Assembly: GCA_004009845.1 (NCBI GenBank)
Contig: RMBW01000028.1
Location: forward strand, 1-64,000
DNA length: 64,000 nucleotides
Direction of reading: 5' to 3'
DNA from: Davidsoniella eucalypti
Taxonomy: Eukaryota; Ascomycota; Sordariomycetes; Microascales; Ceratocystidaceae
A program made the translations under genes and the position numbers. The notes beneath the pieces were generated by a model. That model made no database searches. It worked only from the letters and a program-made list of their open reading frames with translations, and was not told the origin of the DNA. Positions 31,554-42,222 of this stretch are shown here, in pieces; position 1 is the stretch's first letter; every line of letters begins with the position of its first letter.

Positions 31554-34415
31554 TCATGACTCAGAATAATTTCTAGGAAAGTCCTGTGGCAAGCTCCCTT
31601 GAAATTTACTCATAGCAACATCACGACGTACGATATATTTGACGACGGGAATACGTAGCGTCATGATACGGCGAGTCGAGCCTTCAGGCCGTAGGGGGAC
31701 TTCCATTGCAGGCCAACCGGAAGGATAATCCCGTTGAAGTGCAGAACGCACGTCTTCACGGTCTGTACTTAGCGCAAGTTTCTCGTCCCATTCGAGAGCT
31801 TCTTTGAGTAATGATATGAGCGAGACAGAAGGTAAAAGTCGTTTTTCGTTGTTTTGTAAGGGGATACGTTGTAGTTGGTTGCGGAAAAGCTCGACTAGTA
31901 TGGCGGCACGACGATGATCGGTAAGTTTGCCGGTTTCAGTAGACGATTTTGCATTCTCAGAGTCGAATGATTCGTCTTGGTCCGTAGATGCCGGAGACTC
32001 GGGTTTGGATATGCGACTTTGTTCGTCACACATCTTTGTGTACATAGCGCGGAATTCTAGCGGTATTAGCTCCGGCACGACGTACCATAGCCGACTATAC
32101 AATGGCCTCCACTCGGTACTCATGCGGGTGCCGGGATAGCGCATCTCGAAGATACTAGTCAGTCGCATAGCCCACGAGGTGCGGTCCATGATACAGGCAT
32201 AGAGCCAAACCACGGCCTGACAGTTCGGACGACGTAGAGTGCGTGCTAGTTTGTACATTTGGGTGTAGATGACGTCGTCGAGGGCAACGCGGTTCTGTGA
32301 CATCTGATGCAACACTTGCACCATGGGCTTCCAGATCCGCAGAGAACGCGCACGACACATGATGATGCGGTACATGTAGAGGTCGCGGCGGAAGGCTGGT
32401 GGTAATGCGGTTATGAAGGTGTTGACGGCACGGAAACGGTTGAATAGGGAGAAGACGCACACGATCTGCCTTATGGCCGTGGCAGAGGCCCAGTTGGGCC
32501 CGTAGAGTCGCTTTAGGTGCTCTAGGAACTCGGGTGTTCGAAGCGTGTTTCGTGTTGTCGGGGTAGTGGCGGCAGGGCTCACAGGTTTGTTTTTCATCAT
32601 GATGCGGGCGAGAGAGTCGACGTCGGGGATCACGACAGCGCTACCAGGGCGTTGAGGTATAGTGTCAGGCTCGACGACAGTAGTTTTTGGAGATTTTGTG
32701 GTGTCCAAGGCATCTGTGGGTTCGCCTGTTTCTTGTGTTGCCTCGGCTTTATCTTCCCGCTCGTTCTCGGCATTCTCTACTTCTTCTATATTGAGCTGGG
32801 CCATGGGATCCATATCGTCCGGTAGTTCCTGCTGTATAAACTCCGTTGTCGTCTTTTCGTTGTACATATCCATATCCTGCATGGCTCTATGGGCATCGAA
32901 CCACACCATATCACGGGCAATGAGCCTCAACGCGCGCGAATCATACAACAGACCAACAGAATGCATGCGGCTGATGATGTAACGCTTGGTCTCTTCGTGC
33001 TGCACTAAGCGAAGCATCAGAAACCATGAGTAGACAGTTGGCGCACAGCCGTACTCCTTCATGATCTTGAGAATCGAGCGGAACTTGCGCAGATCATGCT
33101 CCTTGCTAGCCTCCTCTAAGAACAGGTTGAAGATGTCTGTGTCAGGCACCAGTCCATTATGGATGATCTGAGCCAGCAGGTCACGCATAAATGGCCGCTT
33201 GCCCGGCCCAGATAGCAGCGCACAGTAGATAGCACGCTTGTAGGCAGCCAATGATAGCGATTGGCGCGCCTCTTCTGAGCCCAGCGTCTTGAACATGAGA
33301 TTAAGCCGCGCCTGGTCACGGTTTAGCGGCGACTTGTATGTCTTGAAGGTGTTATTGTGTGATAGGTGGGCATGGGCTAAATTGCTGATATAGACCAGCA
33401 GGCTCTGCCGCGTCCAGGTCTCGGGTGGCGTCACCTCCTGCTCGAAGAACGAAGATGCCTCGCGGCGACCCTGCAACGATGCCAGAAACGGTGGCCGCTC
33501 GCCGTAGGCCGTGGTGAAACGACCGTCGATGGACAACACGAGCCGCGTTGATTCGTCGACCGACAGCGGCCGCATAGCCTGGCCCATGGCGATGTTGAGG
33601 CCGCGAGCCAACATGCGCAACTCGGCCATGGCCAAACGTACGGCGTTGCTGTCGCCCGAGAGCACCACGTAGCCAGCATCGACAGAGGCCCGTCCTTCGT
33701 CCGGGCGGTGCGGATAAATGTCTATCGTACAGCCTATGCGATTGTAGATCTCCCAGATACAGCCGTCGACGCCGTTGATCAGCTCGTTGAGTAGCTCTTG
33801 GCATACCATCACGCGCACCATATCGCTCTTCCACTCTGTGCGTACCGGCGTCAATGCCACCATCGACGACACGATATCGCGCCAGTCAACAACGCCGGCT
33901 CTGGCTGTCGGCGTGAACTTGGATCGCTGCATCTGGTGGAATAACTGAGTGCCCACGCTCTTGCGGTGCATGTAGTACGAAGCCTTCGTCGATCCCCTGT
34001 CTGGGTACTCTATATGTGGTCGCACAACTACCGACTGCTGCGGCGATAGCGAGGCCATCTCGGCCAGTTCATTTCGAGATAGTACTAAGTCGATTGCTGC
34101 GTTTTCTATGTTCTGCGTTGCCGCTGCATCGTCTCGAGACACTGCCGGCAAAGGCCGGGGCTTGCGTCGCTCTACGTACTCATTGTTGCTTATGATCATC
34201 GGCTCATCGTCTTTGCTGCTACTGCTGCTGGTACTCGGTTTTCCTCTGCCTCGCCTACAAGGTACTGCGCTCAGCTGCCGTCGCTGTGAGGAGGGCCGGC
34301 CAAGGCAAACAGAGGGTACAGTCGAGGATGTTGGTGGTGCTGTTGGTGATGATGCTGATGGAGTCGTACTGGAAAGGAGTCTCGGCAAAGATCTCCACCG
34401 GATCGCGAGTGCCAT
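31554..34415 (-). CDS. Mitochondrial PPR-like protein with KH-like segment
   Basis: A single exon encodes 953 residues. The first 50 residues are rich in Arg, Ser and Pro and lack acidic residues, as in a mitochondrial presequence. A segment at about 205-268 (GCIWEIYNRIGCTIDIYP, then YVVLSGDSNAVRLAMAELRML) has the alternation of a KH-type RNA-binding fold. The region at about 420-470 (PDTDIFNLFLEEASK, then FRSILKIMKEYGCAPTVYSWF) shows the helix pair and P-T/D spacing of pentatricopeptide repeats, and more helical repeats continue to about 780 after an acidic linker (about 525-600). Proteins of this build act in mitochondrial RNA processing or translation; the target RNA is unknown and no yeast gene name is assigned. 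A pogo-type transposon sits about 450 bp upstream of the start. Confidence 0.75.
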   Translation of the reverse strand: MALAIRWRSLPRLLSSTTPSASSPTAPPTSSTVPSVCLGRPSSQRRQLSAVPCRRGRGKPSTSSSSSKDDEPMIISNNEYVERRKPRPLPAVSRDDAAATQNIENAAIDLVLSRNELAEMASLSPQQSVVVRPHIEYPDRGSTKASYYMHRKSVGTQLFHQMQRSKFTPTARAGVVDWRDIVSSMVALTPVRTEWKSDMVRVMVCQELLNELINGVDGCIWEIYNRIGCTIDIYPHRPDEGRASVDAGYVVLSGDSNAVRLAMAELRMLARGLNIAMGQAMRPLSVDESTRLVLSIDGRFTTAYGERPPFLASLQGRREASSFFEQEVTPPETWTRQSLLVYISNLAHAHLSHNNTFKTYKSPLNRDQARLNLMFKTLGSEEARQSLSLAAYKRAIYCALLSGPGKRPFMRDLLAQIIHNGLVPDTDIFNLFLEEASKEHDLRKFRSILKIMKEYGCAPTVYSWFLMLRLVQHEETKRYIISRMHSVGLLYDSRALRLIARDMVWFDAHRAMQDMDMYNEKTTTEFIQQELPDDMDPMAQLNIEEVENAENEREDKAEATQETGEPTDALDTTKSPKTTVVEPDTIPQRPGSAVVIPDVDSLARIMMKNKPVSPAATTPTTRNTLRTPEFLEHLKRLYGPNWASATAIRQIVCVFSLFNRFRAVNTFITALPPAFRRDLYMYRIIMCRARSLRIWKPMVQVLHQMSQNRVALDDVIYTQMYKLARTLRRPNCQAVVWLYACIMDRTSWAMRLTSIFEMRYPGTRMSTEWRPLYSRLWYVVPELIPLEFRAMYTKMCDEQSRISKPESPASTDQDESFDSENAKSSTETGKLTDHRRAAILVELFRNQLQRIPLQNNEKRLLPSVSLISLLKEALEWDEKLALSTDREDVRSALQRDYPSGWPAMEVPLRPEGSTRRIMTLRIPVVKYIVRRDVAMSKFQGSLPQDFPRNYSES

Positions 34416-34862
34416 ACGGACGGTTCGTCTAAGATATGAAAGGACGGCTTGAGGTCGAGAATATGGTAGAAGATGATGGAAACAAGCAGCGCCAATATTG
34501 CCGTCGTTCGTATCGTTGCCGGCGTAGGCCTGGTTGCGTCGTCAATTCGCAATTGCGGCATCCAAAAACTCAGTCGGATCTTTGAGGCGTCTCACAATTA
34601 CTCATTAGAGACCCTTCGACGATGTCGATCCCACACTAAGATCATCTATCGCCAAATTAAATTCATGGTGGGATGAGATGCTTTGGTGGTGGGCCACTCA
34701 CATGCTAGGATAACCATAGAAAATGACCTAACCCTGTACTTATCAACTCAAGGATAAGGGTTTATGTCCCAACTGGGGTTTGTATGTCATACTGAACATT
34801 CTTTTTTTTTTTTAATTCAATTACTACACATACTTTTGTGTAGGTTCTAACTTGTGTTAACG
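34416..34862. other. Promoter region of the PPR gene
   Basis: 447 bp between the PPR gene start and a transposon remnant. It contains CTAACCCT near 34728-34735, a T12 run and no coding signal. Confidence 0.5.
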
Positions 34863-34864
34863 TA

Positions 34865-34921
34865 GTCATAAACGAGTCGGAAATACAAGGGAGTCGGAAA
34901 CTTTTTTCATGATCATGCGAC
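34865..34921 (+). repeat. Left terminal inverted repeat of the pogo-type element
   Basis: Contains two GAGTCGGAA words and ends in a T-run followed by CATGA. It matches the right end over about 30 positions if the internal duplication is skipped. Confidence 0.75.
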
Positions 34922-34938
34922 CACAACAATCAACAACA

Positions 34939-35579
34939 ATGGAAGAAACTTATGGGGATAGAGGAAATCGAATCACCTTAGCTCTTCAAGCTTTGGAAAG
35001 AGAACCAGCTAGCAACGTGCGCCGTCTTTCTAAAATTTACAAACACTGAGTGACAGAGTGCATGGCCGCCAGTCACGACTCGACATCATTCCCAAATCAC
35101 GGAAGTTGACCGATCTAGAAGAGGAGACTATAGTCCAGTATGTTCTAAACCTGGGCTCTCGGTCATGCCCGCCCTGTCTCCGTGACGTGGAAGATATGGC
35201 GAATAGACTACTCTCTGATCACGGCGGGCCTCCCGTGGGCCTCCAACTTTGTGAAACGGCAACCCGAGCTATGGACCAGATTTTGAAGGAGTCTCTGGGA
35301 CTCATGCATCAGATGGTCTTGATGAAGTCAGAAATGCAGATGCTTCGACAGATGAATGAGACACTTAGCCGGCGTCGACGCAAAACAAACAGACGATTGC
35401 ATGACGGTGGAAACCTCAGTATAGATGATGGGCAGACTTTACAGGATCGGACTGAAGTAAATATGCAGTCAGAAGGCGAAAGCCATCAAAGTGGTGGTCA
35501 TCCGCGCAGGTCCGAAACACCGCAAAGACGATGTGGATGTGTGGATAGACAGGACATAACGCAAGAATCTGTCAGGTAG
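34939..35579 (+). pseudogene. Pogo/Fot1 transposase pseudogene lacking the DDE domain
   Basis: The N-terminal HTH (ITLALQALERE, then RRLSKIY) starts at an ATG at 34939 and meets TGA at 35047. It continues in another frame as TLSDRVHGRQSR and SRKLTDLEEETIVQYVLNL, a CENP-B-type HTH, then shifts again at about 35236 to WASNFVKRQPELW. After a junction near 35285, a basic tail (SRRRRKTNRR) follows in the second frame to a stop at 35577-35579. Family members carry about 300 catalytic residues between HTH and tail, which are absent here. At least two frameshifts, one stop and one large deletion make it non-functional. A 174-codon open frame (35058-35579) remains but has no ATG at its start. Confidence 0.8.
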
Positions 35580-35660
35580 AAGTGGAAGTAGTTTCAGAGT
35601 AGGTTACCAGCAATTTTAGTTAAATTCATAGTGTTGTGATTGATATTTGTGAATATAGTC

Positions 35661-35697
35661 TCGTTGTCATGAAAAAAATTCCGACTCGCCCATGGAC
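35661..35697 (-). repeat. Right terminal inverted repeat of the pogo-type element
   Basis: Reverse complement begins GTCCATGGGCGAGTCGGAA, followed by a T-run and CATGA, matching the left end. A TA dinucleotide follows at 35698-35699. Confidence 0.75.
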
Positions 35698-35737
35698 TAT
35701 GCTATTGATTGATAGATTTATATTATGCTCGATGTCC

Positions 35738-37596
35738 TTAGTCTCCTTGTTCGTTTTGTACCTTTGACACTTGAACCTTGCTTTTATCTTGTCCGTCTTC
35801 TTTGTCACTAACGCCGTTGCCATCCTCTTCGTCACTACTAATAAGACCTGGAACATCGCAGACTTCGTCTTCCGCCTTACGAGCCATGACTTCAGTATCG
35901 CCCAATCTATTACCTAGACTCCGTACATCGCTCCAATACGCCAGTTTACGCACCTCCTCTTCGGCGTGTATCTTGGCTTCTTTGAGATACTGCAAACGCT
36001 TCTCGCTCCGTGTCCGTTCATAGCATTGTGAGGCATCCAAGTTGATATTCTGAAGCTTTTTCTCTGTATCCTCGCATGCCTGCGCGATTTGCATGAGGAC
36101 CTGGCGCCGTGAGTTTTGGAACAGGAAGACATTCATGATCTCGTGGATCTCGTCACATAGATGCTGTAGGTCCTCGCGTGCATTTTTGAGATAGTTTTCG
36201 ACTGCCTCATGTTTCTCGCGGTCGACACGCTGCACTCGTAGAATGTTCAACAGTGTTTGTGTGTCATATATCTCAATATCATTCAGCCCATCTTCCATTC
36301 CCAGTTCGATGCGAGAAAGACGTGAGGCCCCAGCCATGCTGTGCCGTGCAGTAGAAGGACTCCGACTACCTATATTTCTAGATAGTCGTGATGGACTTTG
36401 CATCGAGGGGCTGCCCGGTCGGCTGCGTCCATGCCGGAATGTATCTGTTGATTGTCTAGATCGAGTAAGGTCCATATGTTCGAGTCCGGTGTTGGGAGCC
36501 TCTATGACAAGTCCTGGTATGCCGGGCTGTTTACGTACTCGTTTGCGTGTCCAAGCACGACGTCGGACAAACGAACTATACCATGTTGGACCATGCCAGC
36601 TGAACTTGTTGGAAAACATGAAGCTATATTCCCAGCCCTCGCTGTCGGTTATAGTCAAAGAGTCGTGGTTCACACGCCATGCTGGCCATGCCCATTCCCA
36701 AGATGGATCGGGGAGCTGAGTCTCATCGGGATCTGTCAAACTCGGTTTGTGATATGTATTTGTCCAGCTATGTGGATCGAGATTTCCTAGCGCTTCAGCT
36801 GAGAATAGTGGAATGCCACAGAGAAATAAACCCCTCTGGTTTTCGTAGAGAACGTCGATCACCCACTCACGATCGACAGAGCCTCGTGTTAGTCGCGACT
36901 GGACTGCGCTAAGAGCTTGTGCAGAGTATACTATAGGCTGTTGAATTTCTGCATGGTGTTAGAAATAACTACATAGAACAAAGTTATCGGACCTAGAAAG
37001 TATCATGCTTATCTTAACTGACCTGGTGTGGTGGAAGATTGGTGTGCAAGGGTGCTTCTTCCTGTACTGTTCGCTCGTGATCGCCGTCCTTCTACAGACA
37101 CCCGTGACACTCCACGAATCTGTGTTTTCGCGGCCGCAACAACAGCGGCACCGCCATCGTTTGGCACCGACATGACGATCTGGCCTGAAGTTGACCCAGC
37201 CGACGGTACTGGCAACATATGTCCCCCACCAAGTGCCGCACCTGTTCCCCCCATACTTAGTAGTGCCGATGTTATGCTCGGTTTTGAATATTTTCTCGCC
37301 TCGCTTCTTCGGGTATCCATTGGTGAAAGTGCTGATGCCCCGGCGGTGGAATTTCCTGTAGCTGCGCTAATGCCAGTGACATCAGTAGACATGGGCCCAA
37401 GGTCCGAGGCCAACATACTAGTGGAAGATGACTGGGAAGCGTCTGTCTGGTGAGTCTCCAAAACGGCGCGCTCTAAAACATCGGCCAGCTCAGGACGAGA
37501 ATGCTCGGCCTGCTCATGGTCTGTAAGTGTGATCTCATGATCATAATCTACATCGCGTAGAGGTGCCACCCGGCGTGATGACTTGATGCGTGGCAT
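35738..37596 (-). CDS. Dysferlin-domain protein, Mug65/Spo73-like
   Basis: Exons on the minus strand are 37596-37023 and 36948-35738, giving 594 residues; the 74 bp intron has GTCAGT donor, TCTAACA branch point and CAG acceptor. The first 191 residues are a basic, Ser/Thr/Ala-rich leader without recognised domain. From Trp220 (REWVIDVLYENQRG) a DysF-N module follows, with LFLCGIPLFS, WAWPAWRV and GWEYSFMF, then a DysF-C-like stretch ending in WHGPTWYSSFVRRRAW and a basic KRVRK. This arrangement is seen in fission yeast Mug65, yeast Spo73 and the Pex23/30 peroxins. The C-terminal part has coiled-coil character and ends in an acidic tail. No transmembrane segments were seen, which argues against Pex23/30 itself. 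Membrane-linked role is inferred from the family. ATG 37596 is the first ATG of the frame. Confidence 0.8.
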
Positions 37597-39164
37597 GGCA
37601 AACAGCTGCCTCAAAAACAATGAAAATAGCGGTTATTTATGTGTTATGCTATATCTGTATATCAGTACTAGAGAACTATAATCTCGATAGCGAAATGAGG
37701 GTTAAAACACGTCTCAGCTATCCTCGTCAGCCTCTAAACAATGATGCTCGCCAGTCTCAAATCAGACACGGGTCACGAGGAAACTGAACGATGATATCAT
37801 GTCGCAATGGCTCTCGCCAATGCAACAAAAGAGATGAAAACAAGAGATGGTGAAAGACAATCGAGAAGCTAGTAAGCAATGCACTTAAAATTATAGGCAA
37901 GGCAGCAGCCTCGCTGTTTCGAGATCACTGGGGAAAATAAAGAATAAGCAAGCTTTTTATGACTAGAGCTAGAGACTGCAATTGCACATTTGATCTCTAT
38001 TTTTTTTCTCCTTCAGGCGTCCTTGTCTATTTTGTCTTTCGCTGTTGAAAACGGACTCGTAGTTTGTACGTAGTAGTTGCGTTTTGTGAAGCAACTATGC
38101 AGCGGTTCCTTCCTTCCATCGTTCCTTCCTTTCAGCTGCGGCCTATATGTACAATGTACTAGTATAACTACATAGTATGCATACCATCCACCCGAACATC
38201 ACAACAAATTACAAAATTGGACATCAAGCATTTTATAGCCGAATAACTCGAGTGATATTGGCGATTTACTATTGCGTATCGTGTTTGTTGAAAATCAATC
38301 CGCAGTTCTTAAAAACAGCATGAACTAACATGACAACATCACGTGATCTAGATTTGGATTTGATTTTCATGTACATCAGGAAAACGCAAGATCTTACTAG
38401 TAGCAAAGTAAAATCTACCTCAATTATTGCCTCAATTTCTAACCATACATTATAGTTAATATGGCTGTCAATTTCCAGACCGCGTGAGCTCGCCAACACA
38501 AAGGCATTCGGTAGTTTCCCATCCCTACAAGCATCCCATTCAAGTAGCCCTTAGATTTGTATTGTCGCCTTCGTCAACTCAACAGGACTACAGCATTCCA
38601 GGGACAAAGAAAAAAGATAATAAAACCCAAGTCTCCCTCCGGATATGCATATAGTTAGCTACAAAGAAAATAACGAACAGTCTATAGCTGCTTGTCCGTA
38701 CATGCCGCAACTCAACCTACCTTGACTTGCCGCTCTTATAAGTCATCATTGCTGCGTCATGCCCGCATCCAGCAGACCTCACACATGAGCTTTCCTTTTC
38801 GTTTTTCCTGTACTTCTAGTGCTTCTCGATTTGGCAATAAGCTCTCAAGTTTAGCCACTCTTTCGAGAAGAAGGAAGAATGTAGCTAGCAAAAAGAATAG
38901 AAAGGTTCCCCGTACTACTTTCCCCTCCTCTACGTCAGGTCACTCCCCAATCCGATGATTTAAACTCAAAGCACCATTCAAGCCTTTTAGTTCTTCCCGT
39001 GGCGATGGCAAAAATGACATATAAATCAGCGGCTCGCCCCTCTTGAGAAACAAACACGAATCATTTTTTATCTTGTCTCACGGTCAATATTGCCTCTCTT
39101 CATCTTATTCTCTCTCTACATACCCATCACATAATCTTAAAAACGCCGCATCTCTATATTCACA
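37597..39164. other. Divergent promoter region
   Basis: 1.57 kb between the dysferlin-domain gene (-) and the small LEA-like gene (+). Contains GTTCCTTCC repeats near 38105-38133 and a TATA box at its right end; no gene seen. Confidence 0.55.
39020..39025 (+). promoter_or_regulatory. TATA box of the LEA-like gene
   Basis: TATAAA lies 145 bp upstream of the ATG, in a suitable position for a gene with an inducible core promoter. A CCCCT word, the stress-element core, follows at 39037-39041 but is too close to the likely start site to be a secure operator. Confidence 0.4.
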
Positions 39165-39598
39165 ATGGCCAACCGCATGCCTCTCATTCTCGGTGCCGCC
39201 GCCGTCGGTGGTGTCAGCTACTATCTCTACAACTCAGGCGGTAACATCAACGCCGCCAAGCGCAGCGCACAGGGTAAGAAACAGACCACAACTTCAACAA
39301 GGGAGCATCCAATAGCTAACCTTTCTTCATTTATATAGCTGATTTCAGCCATGCCTCCTCTTCCGCTGAAAAAGACCTGAAGCAGCTCGGCGCTCAAGCC
39401 GGCGCCAAACTTGATCAGGCCGGTGCCAAACTCGATAGCGCCGTAGCTCAGACCCAGACCCAGATTGACGATGTCAAGTTAAATGCTTCCAACTATGTCG
39501 ACGACGCAAAGCATGAGACGCTCAAGAAGATCGATAACTTTGACCGCAAGGTCGACGAGAGCACAAAAAAGGCAAAGGGCTGGTTCTCCGGTAAATAA
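39165..39598 (+). CDS. Small LEA-like / calcofluor-white-hypersensitive-type protein
   Basis: Exons 39165-39273 and 39339-39598 give 122 residues; the 65 bp intron has GTAAGA donor, GCTAACC branch point and TAG acceptor. A short N-terminal hydrophobic segment (PLILGAAAVGGVSYYLY, about 6-22) could be a membrane anchor or mitochondrial inner-membrane signal. The rest is a charged amphipathic helix with repeated GAKLDQAGAKLD and VDDAKHET units, like late-embryogenesis-abundant (LEA) proteins, ending in KGWFSGK. Short fungal proteins of this build are often annotated as calcofluor white hypersensitive proteins; the molecular function is not established. Transcription is probably strong, given the TATA box. 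Confidence 0.75.
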
Positions 39599-40287
39599 GT
39601 TTTTGTCTTGTTTAGTTATCACGCTACTGTTTTCCTTGGTCGTTGGAGGGGATTCTATAATGTCAAGTTCAGCGAATCAGTACTGACGTTGACTTGGCCC
39701 GAGCTTCGAGTATTGCCCTTGAGCACCGTATCGTTTGTCTCACAATTTGGAGTTTTCTAGGAACTAATAATTACTACAGCTATAGTTTTGGTTTATTTAT
39801 TGACTCTCTTCATTAATACATCGGATTATTTATGGTTATAAAACACTGATATTAGTAGCCGCAGCGCTTGGCAATGTGCTGTATGTATTACGGAAGATTT
39901 TGTCTATATATATGACAGACTAGCAGAATAAGATAAACAGAAAACAAAACATGTCATGATAGTGGAATATGAAAACAAAGAAACAATCTTCTGCACCGAC
40001 ATGAAATCTGAGTCGAGCGGTGGTGGGATGAAAGACTTTCAAGTCTTGACGAGTCTCTGGCGTCATATACAAAAAATAGCAATTTAGAACACTAAACAGT
40101 GTTGATGAGGTATGCTGCAGCGGGTGCTTAAAAGCTATATGGCGTGAGCAATGTGTAGATACGATAAGGCAAGAAACGGAATGATGAAGAAGAAAAAGGA
40201 TACACTAGCACATGTGTCCGCGTACAATCGATGCTAGAACAGAAAGAAAAGAAAAAACGTATATAAAACAGACGTCGTTAGTCTATG
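39599..40287. other. Convergent intergenic region
   Basis: 689 bp of AT-rich sequence between the 3' ends of the LEA-like gene and the next gene on the minus strand. Nothing recognisable. Confidence 0.6.
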
Positions 40288-42222
40288 TTACACTTCCGCC
40301 CAACTGCCCATCGGACCATTGGTGGCGGCCGCAGGAGCCACGACAGAGCCCGCACCGATCGAGCCGCCAATATCCCAGTAGTTGCGTGATGATGCACTAC
40401 TACGTCTGGCCGAACGACGAGTACTTTGGCTACAGTTGGAACCATGACGCAGGGCCACGGGTGAGCCTGGCACCACAGCCTTGAACGCCCGTCGGTCGAC
40501 CGGGATACGCCCGCCGATCAGGGGGTGATGTTGCCGGATACGGGCAGCCTTAGCAGCCGAGTCCAGGGGGCTGTTGGTCTTAGGAGCATGATTGGTATTG
40601 TTAATATTGCTATTATTAGCGTAGGCGGTGGCATCCATAGAACTGGTATTGGAAGGTCCAGCACTAGATGAGCCAGGGGCAGATGTTGAACCGGGGACGA
40701 AGCGAGACCGTAGATATCTGAAGACTAGCTTGATGTCAAGATCTTTTTCCCATTCGTCCTGGGTGAATCTCTCTGTTCGTGCTGGCATCGTCTGCTGAGT
40801 CGGTAGTAGGGACTGGGGCTGTAATGCTGAAAAACTTTGAGGTTGAGTCGCTAGCTGTGGTCCGGGCTTCTGCTCTTCCACCGGCCTGGTTGAGTCAAAG
40901 TTCATGGACTGCAAAAGAGCAAAAGATGGTTTAAATTGCAAGGCAGACTGAGATAATGACTCAAACAGAGAAAGTCGCTTAGGGGTCGAAGGAGACGACT
41001 CGGGTATTGCATCGAGGCCGGCATATGATATGGGTTCTTGTTGGACCTTGTTGTAGGTGGAAAAGCCCCCAGGATGCGGGTGAGGAGACATAGAGTTCAC
41101 AAAGATTCCAAGCTCACGTGCAACGCCTTCAATGACACGGAGTTGCCATGAAGAATCTTCCTTGGTAGCAGCAGCATCACCAGTTGGTGATGAGGCGCGC
41201 GGTGTAGCCTGGGCATCCTCTTCGCCAACATAGGTCTCGCCAAAGAGAATAGCCAGCGTGTGGTCGTCTAGATCAAGCATATCCCTTATCACTTTGTGGG
41301 TTATACGGTCAAGCAAACCCTTGGGTTCATCGTCTTCTTCGTCTCTGGCTTTGTCGGCCAAAGAATCATCGTGCCACTCCATCTTGTCAACTTCTTCTGT
41401 ATGGGCAGATACACCAGCTGCAGGAATCTCAGAACTAGTTGCAGCTTCGAATGAAGGTTCTTCGGCATCTTTTGATTGAACAGGTGCAGATATGACAGGT
41501 CTTTTTCCCATAGCCGATGATGCTTGTGAGAGGCGACGCTTGCGACGAGTTTCTTTATGTATCTCTTCTAGAAGAACTCGGCTGTGTTCTAGCCTCCATG
41601 CCTCGATACGCGCACGACGCTCAGCCGCCTCAAGCTCTTCGGGGTCTAGTTCGATCTGTTCTGGAATGTTGGCGTTAATATGGTTCGGGTTGAACTGCTC
41701 AAAGGCATACAATTGCTCTTGTAATTGAAGATTAGCATTGTGGTCTGGCAAGCGGAAAGACCCTAGGCCGTCATGGCCTGGCAAAACGGTATGGGAGATT
41801 GGCGTCGTGATGCTAGGAAGGGTTCGGAAATCTGCCAAGTGGCTATCCAGGATATCGAGCTCTGCATCGTCGTCATCGTCTTCATCCTCTTCATAGAAGT
41901 CGTTTGTATGGCCGCCAGCCGCAGAAAGATCGATAGAGTGGGGGCGCAGATCGGAACGGACAAGACTGCTAGCGCCGAGATCTGAGGGTGAGTTCCCGCT
42001 ATCGTTGAGGGTCAGGAACGATGAGCTTGTAGGTGCTGTAGAGGCTGGTGGGAAGAGCACCCAGGTTTGTGATTCGGCGGTCGGCTGTGGCGTCTGCGCG
42101 CCCTGGCGAGAGGAGTGGCCGGTCTGTGAAAGGGCAGAGGCTGATGTAGTGCGTTGGTGATGCTGGTGTTGATTCTCGGTGGCTGTCACCACGCGTTGAG
42201 ACGCGCGAGTTTGAAACGCCAT
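40288..42222 (-). CDS. Protein of unknown function with acidic and basic blocks
   Basis: A single exon encodes 644 residues. It is not recognised with confidence. Visible parts are a Gln/Ser/Thr-rich N-terminus, an acidic block (YEEDEDDDDDAELDILD, about 106-125), a charged helix (RRARIEAWRLEHSRVLLEEIHK, split around 203-232), and a compact segment at about 298-330 (LLDRITHKVIRDML, then DDHTLAILFGE) that looks folded. A second candidate block is ARELGIFVNSMSPHPHPGGF, and the C-terminus has RNYWDIGGS followed by a hydrophobic small-residue stretch. Segments separated by long Ser/Pro/Gln linkers suggest a regulatory or scaffold protein. No enzyme motif, signal peptide or membrane helix is seen. 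The stop-free length and codon use support a real gene. Confidence 0.75.
   Translation of the reverse strand: MAFQTRASQRVVTATENQHQHHQRTTSASALSQTGHSSRQGAQTPQPTAESQTWVLFPPASTAPTSSSFLTLNDSGNSPSDLGASSLVRSDLRPHSIDLSAAGGHTNDFYEEDEDDDDDAELDILDSHLADFRTLPSITTPISHTVLPGHDGLGSFRLPDHNANLQLQEQLYAFEQFNPNHINANIPEQIELDPEELEAAERRARIEAWRLEHSRVLLEEIHKETRRKRRLSQASSAMGKRPVISAPVQSKDAEEPSFEAATSSEIPAAGVSAHTEEVDKMEWHDDSLADKARDEEDDEPKGLLDRITHKVIRDMLDLDDHTLAILFGETYVGEEDAQATPRASSPTGDAAATKEDSSWQLRVIEGVARELGIFVNSMSPHPHPGGFSTYNKVQQEPISYAGLDAIPESSPSTPKRLSLFESLSQSALQFKPSFALLQSMNFDSTRPVEEQKPGPQLATQPQSFSALQPQSLLPTQQTMPARTERFTQDEWEKDLDIKLVFRYLRSRFVPGSTSAPGSSSAGPSNTSSMDATAYANNSNINNTNHAPKTNSPLDSAAKAARIRQHHPLIGGRIPVDRRAFKAVVPGSPVALRHGSNCSQSTRRSARRSSASSRNYWDIGGSIGAGSVVAPAAATNGPMGSWAEV

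Larger units (their letters stand above)
34865..35697 (+). mobile_element. Internally deleted pogo/Fot1-type DNA transposon
   Basis: An 833 bp element flanked by TA dinucleotides (34863-34864 and 35698-35699), the target duplication of Tc1/mariner-pogo elements. Its ends are imperfect inverted repeats: the left end begins GTCATAAACGAGTCGGAA and the right end, read inward, begins GTCCATGGGCGAGTCGGAA, both continuing into a T-run and CATGA. The left end carries a second copy of GAGTCGGAA. Inside are decayed transposase DNA-binding segments and a C-terminal tail but no catalytic DDE domain; intact fungal relatives are roughly 1.8-2 kb. It is therefore non-autonomous and old. It sits 40 bp beyond the stop codon of the dysferlin-domain gene. 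Confidence 0.82.
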
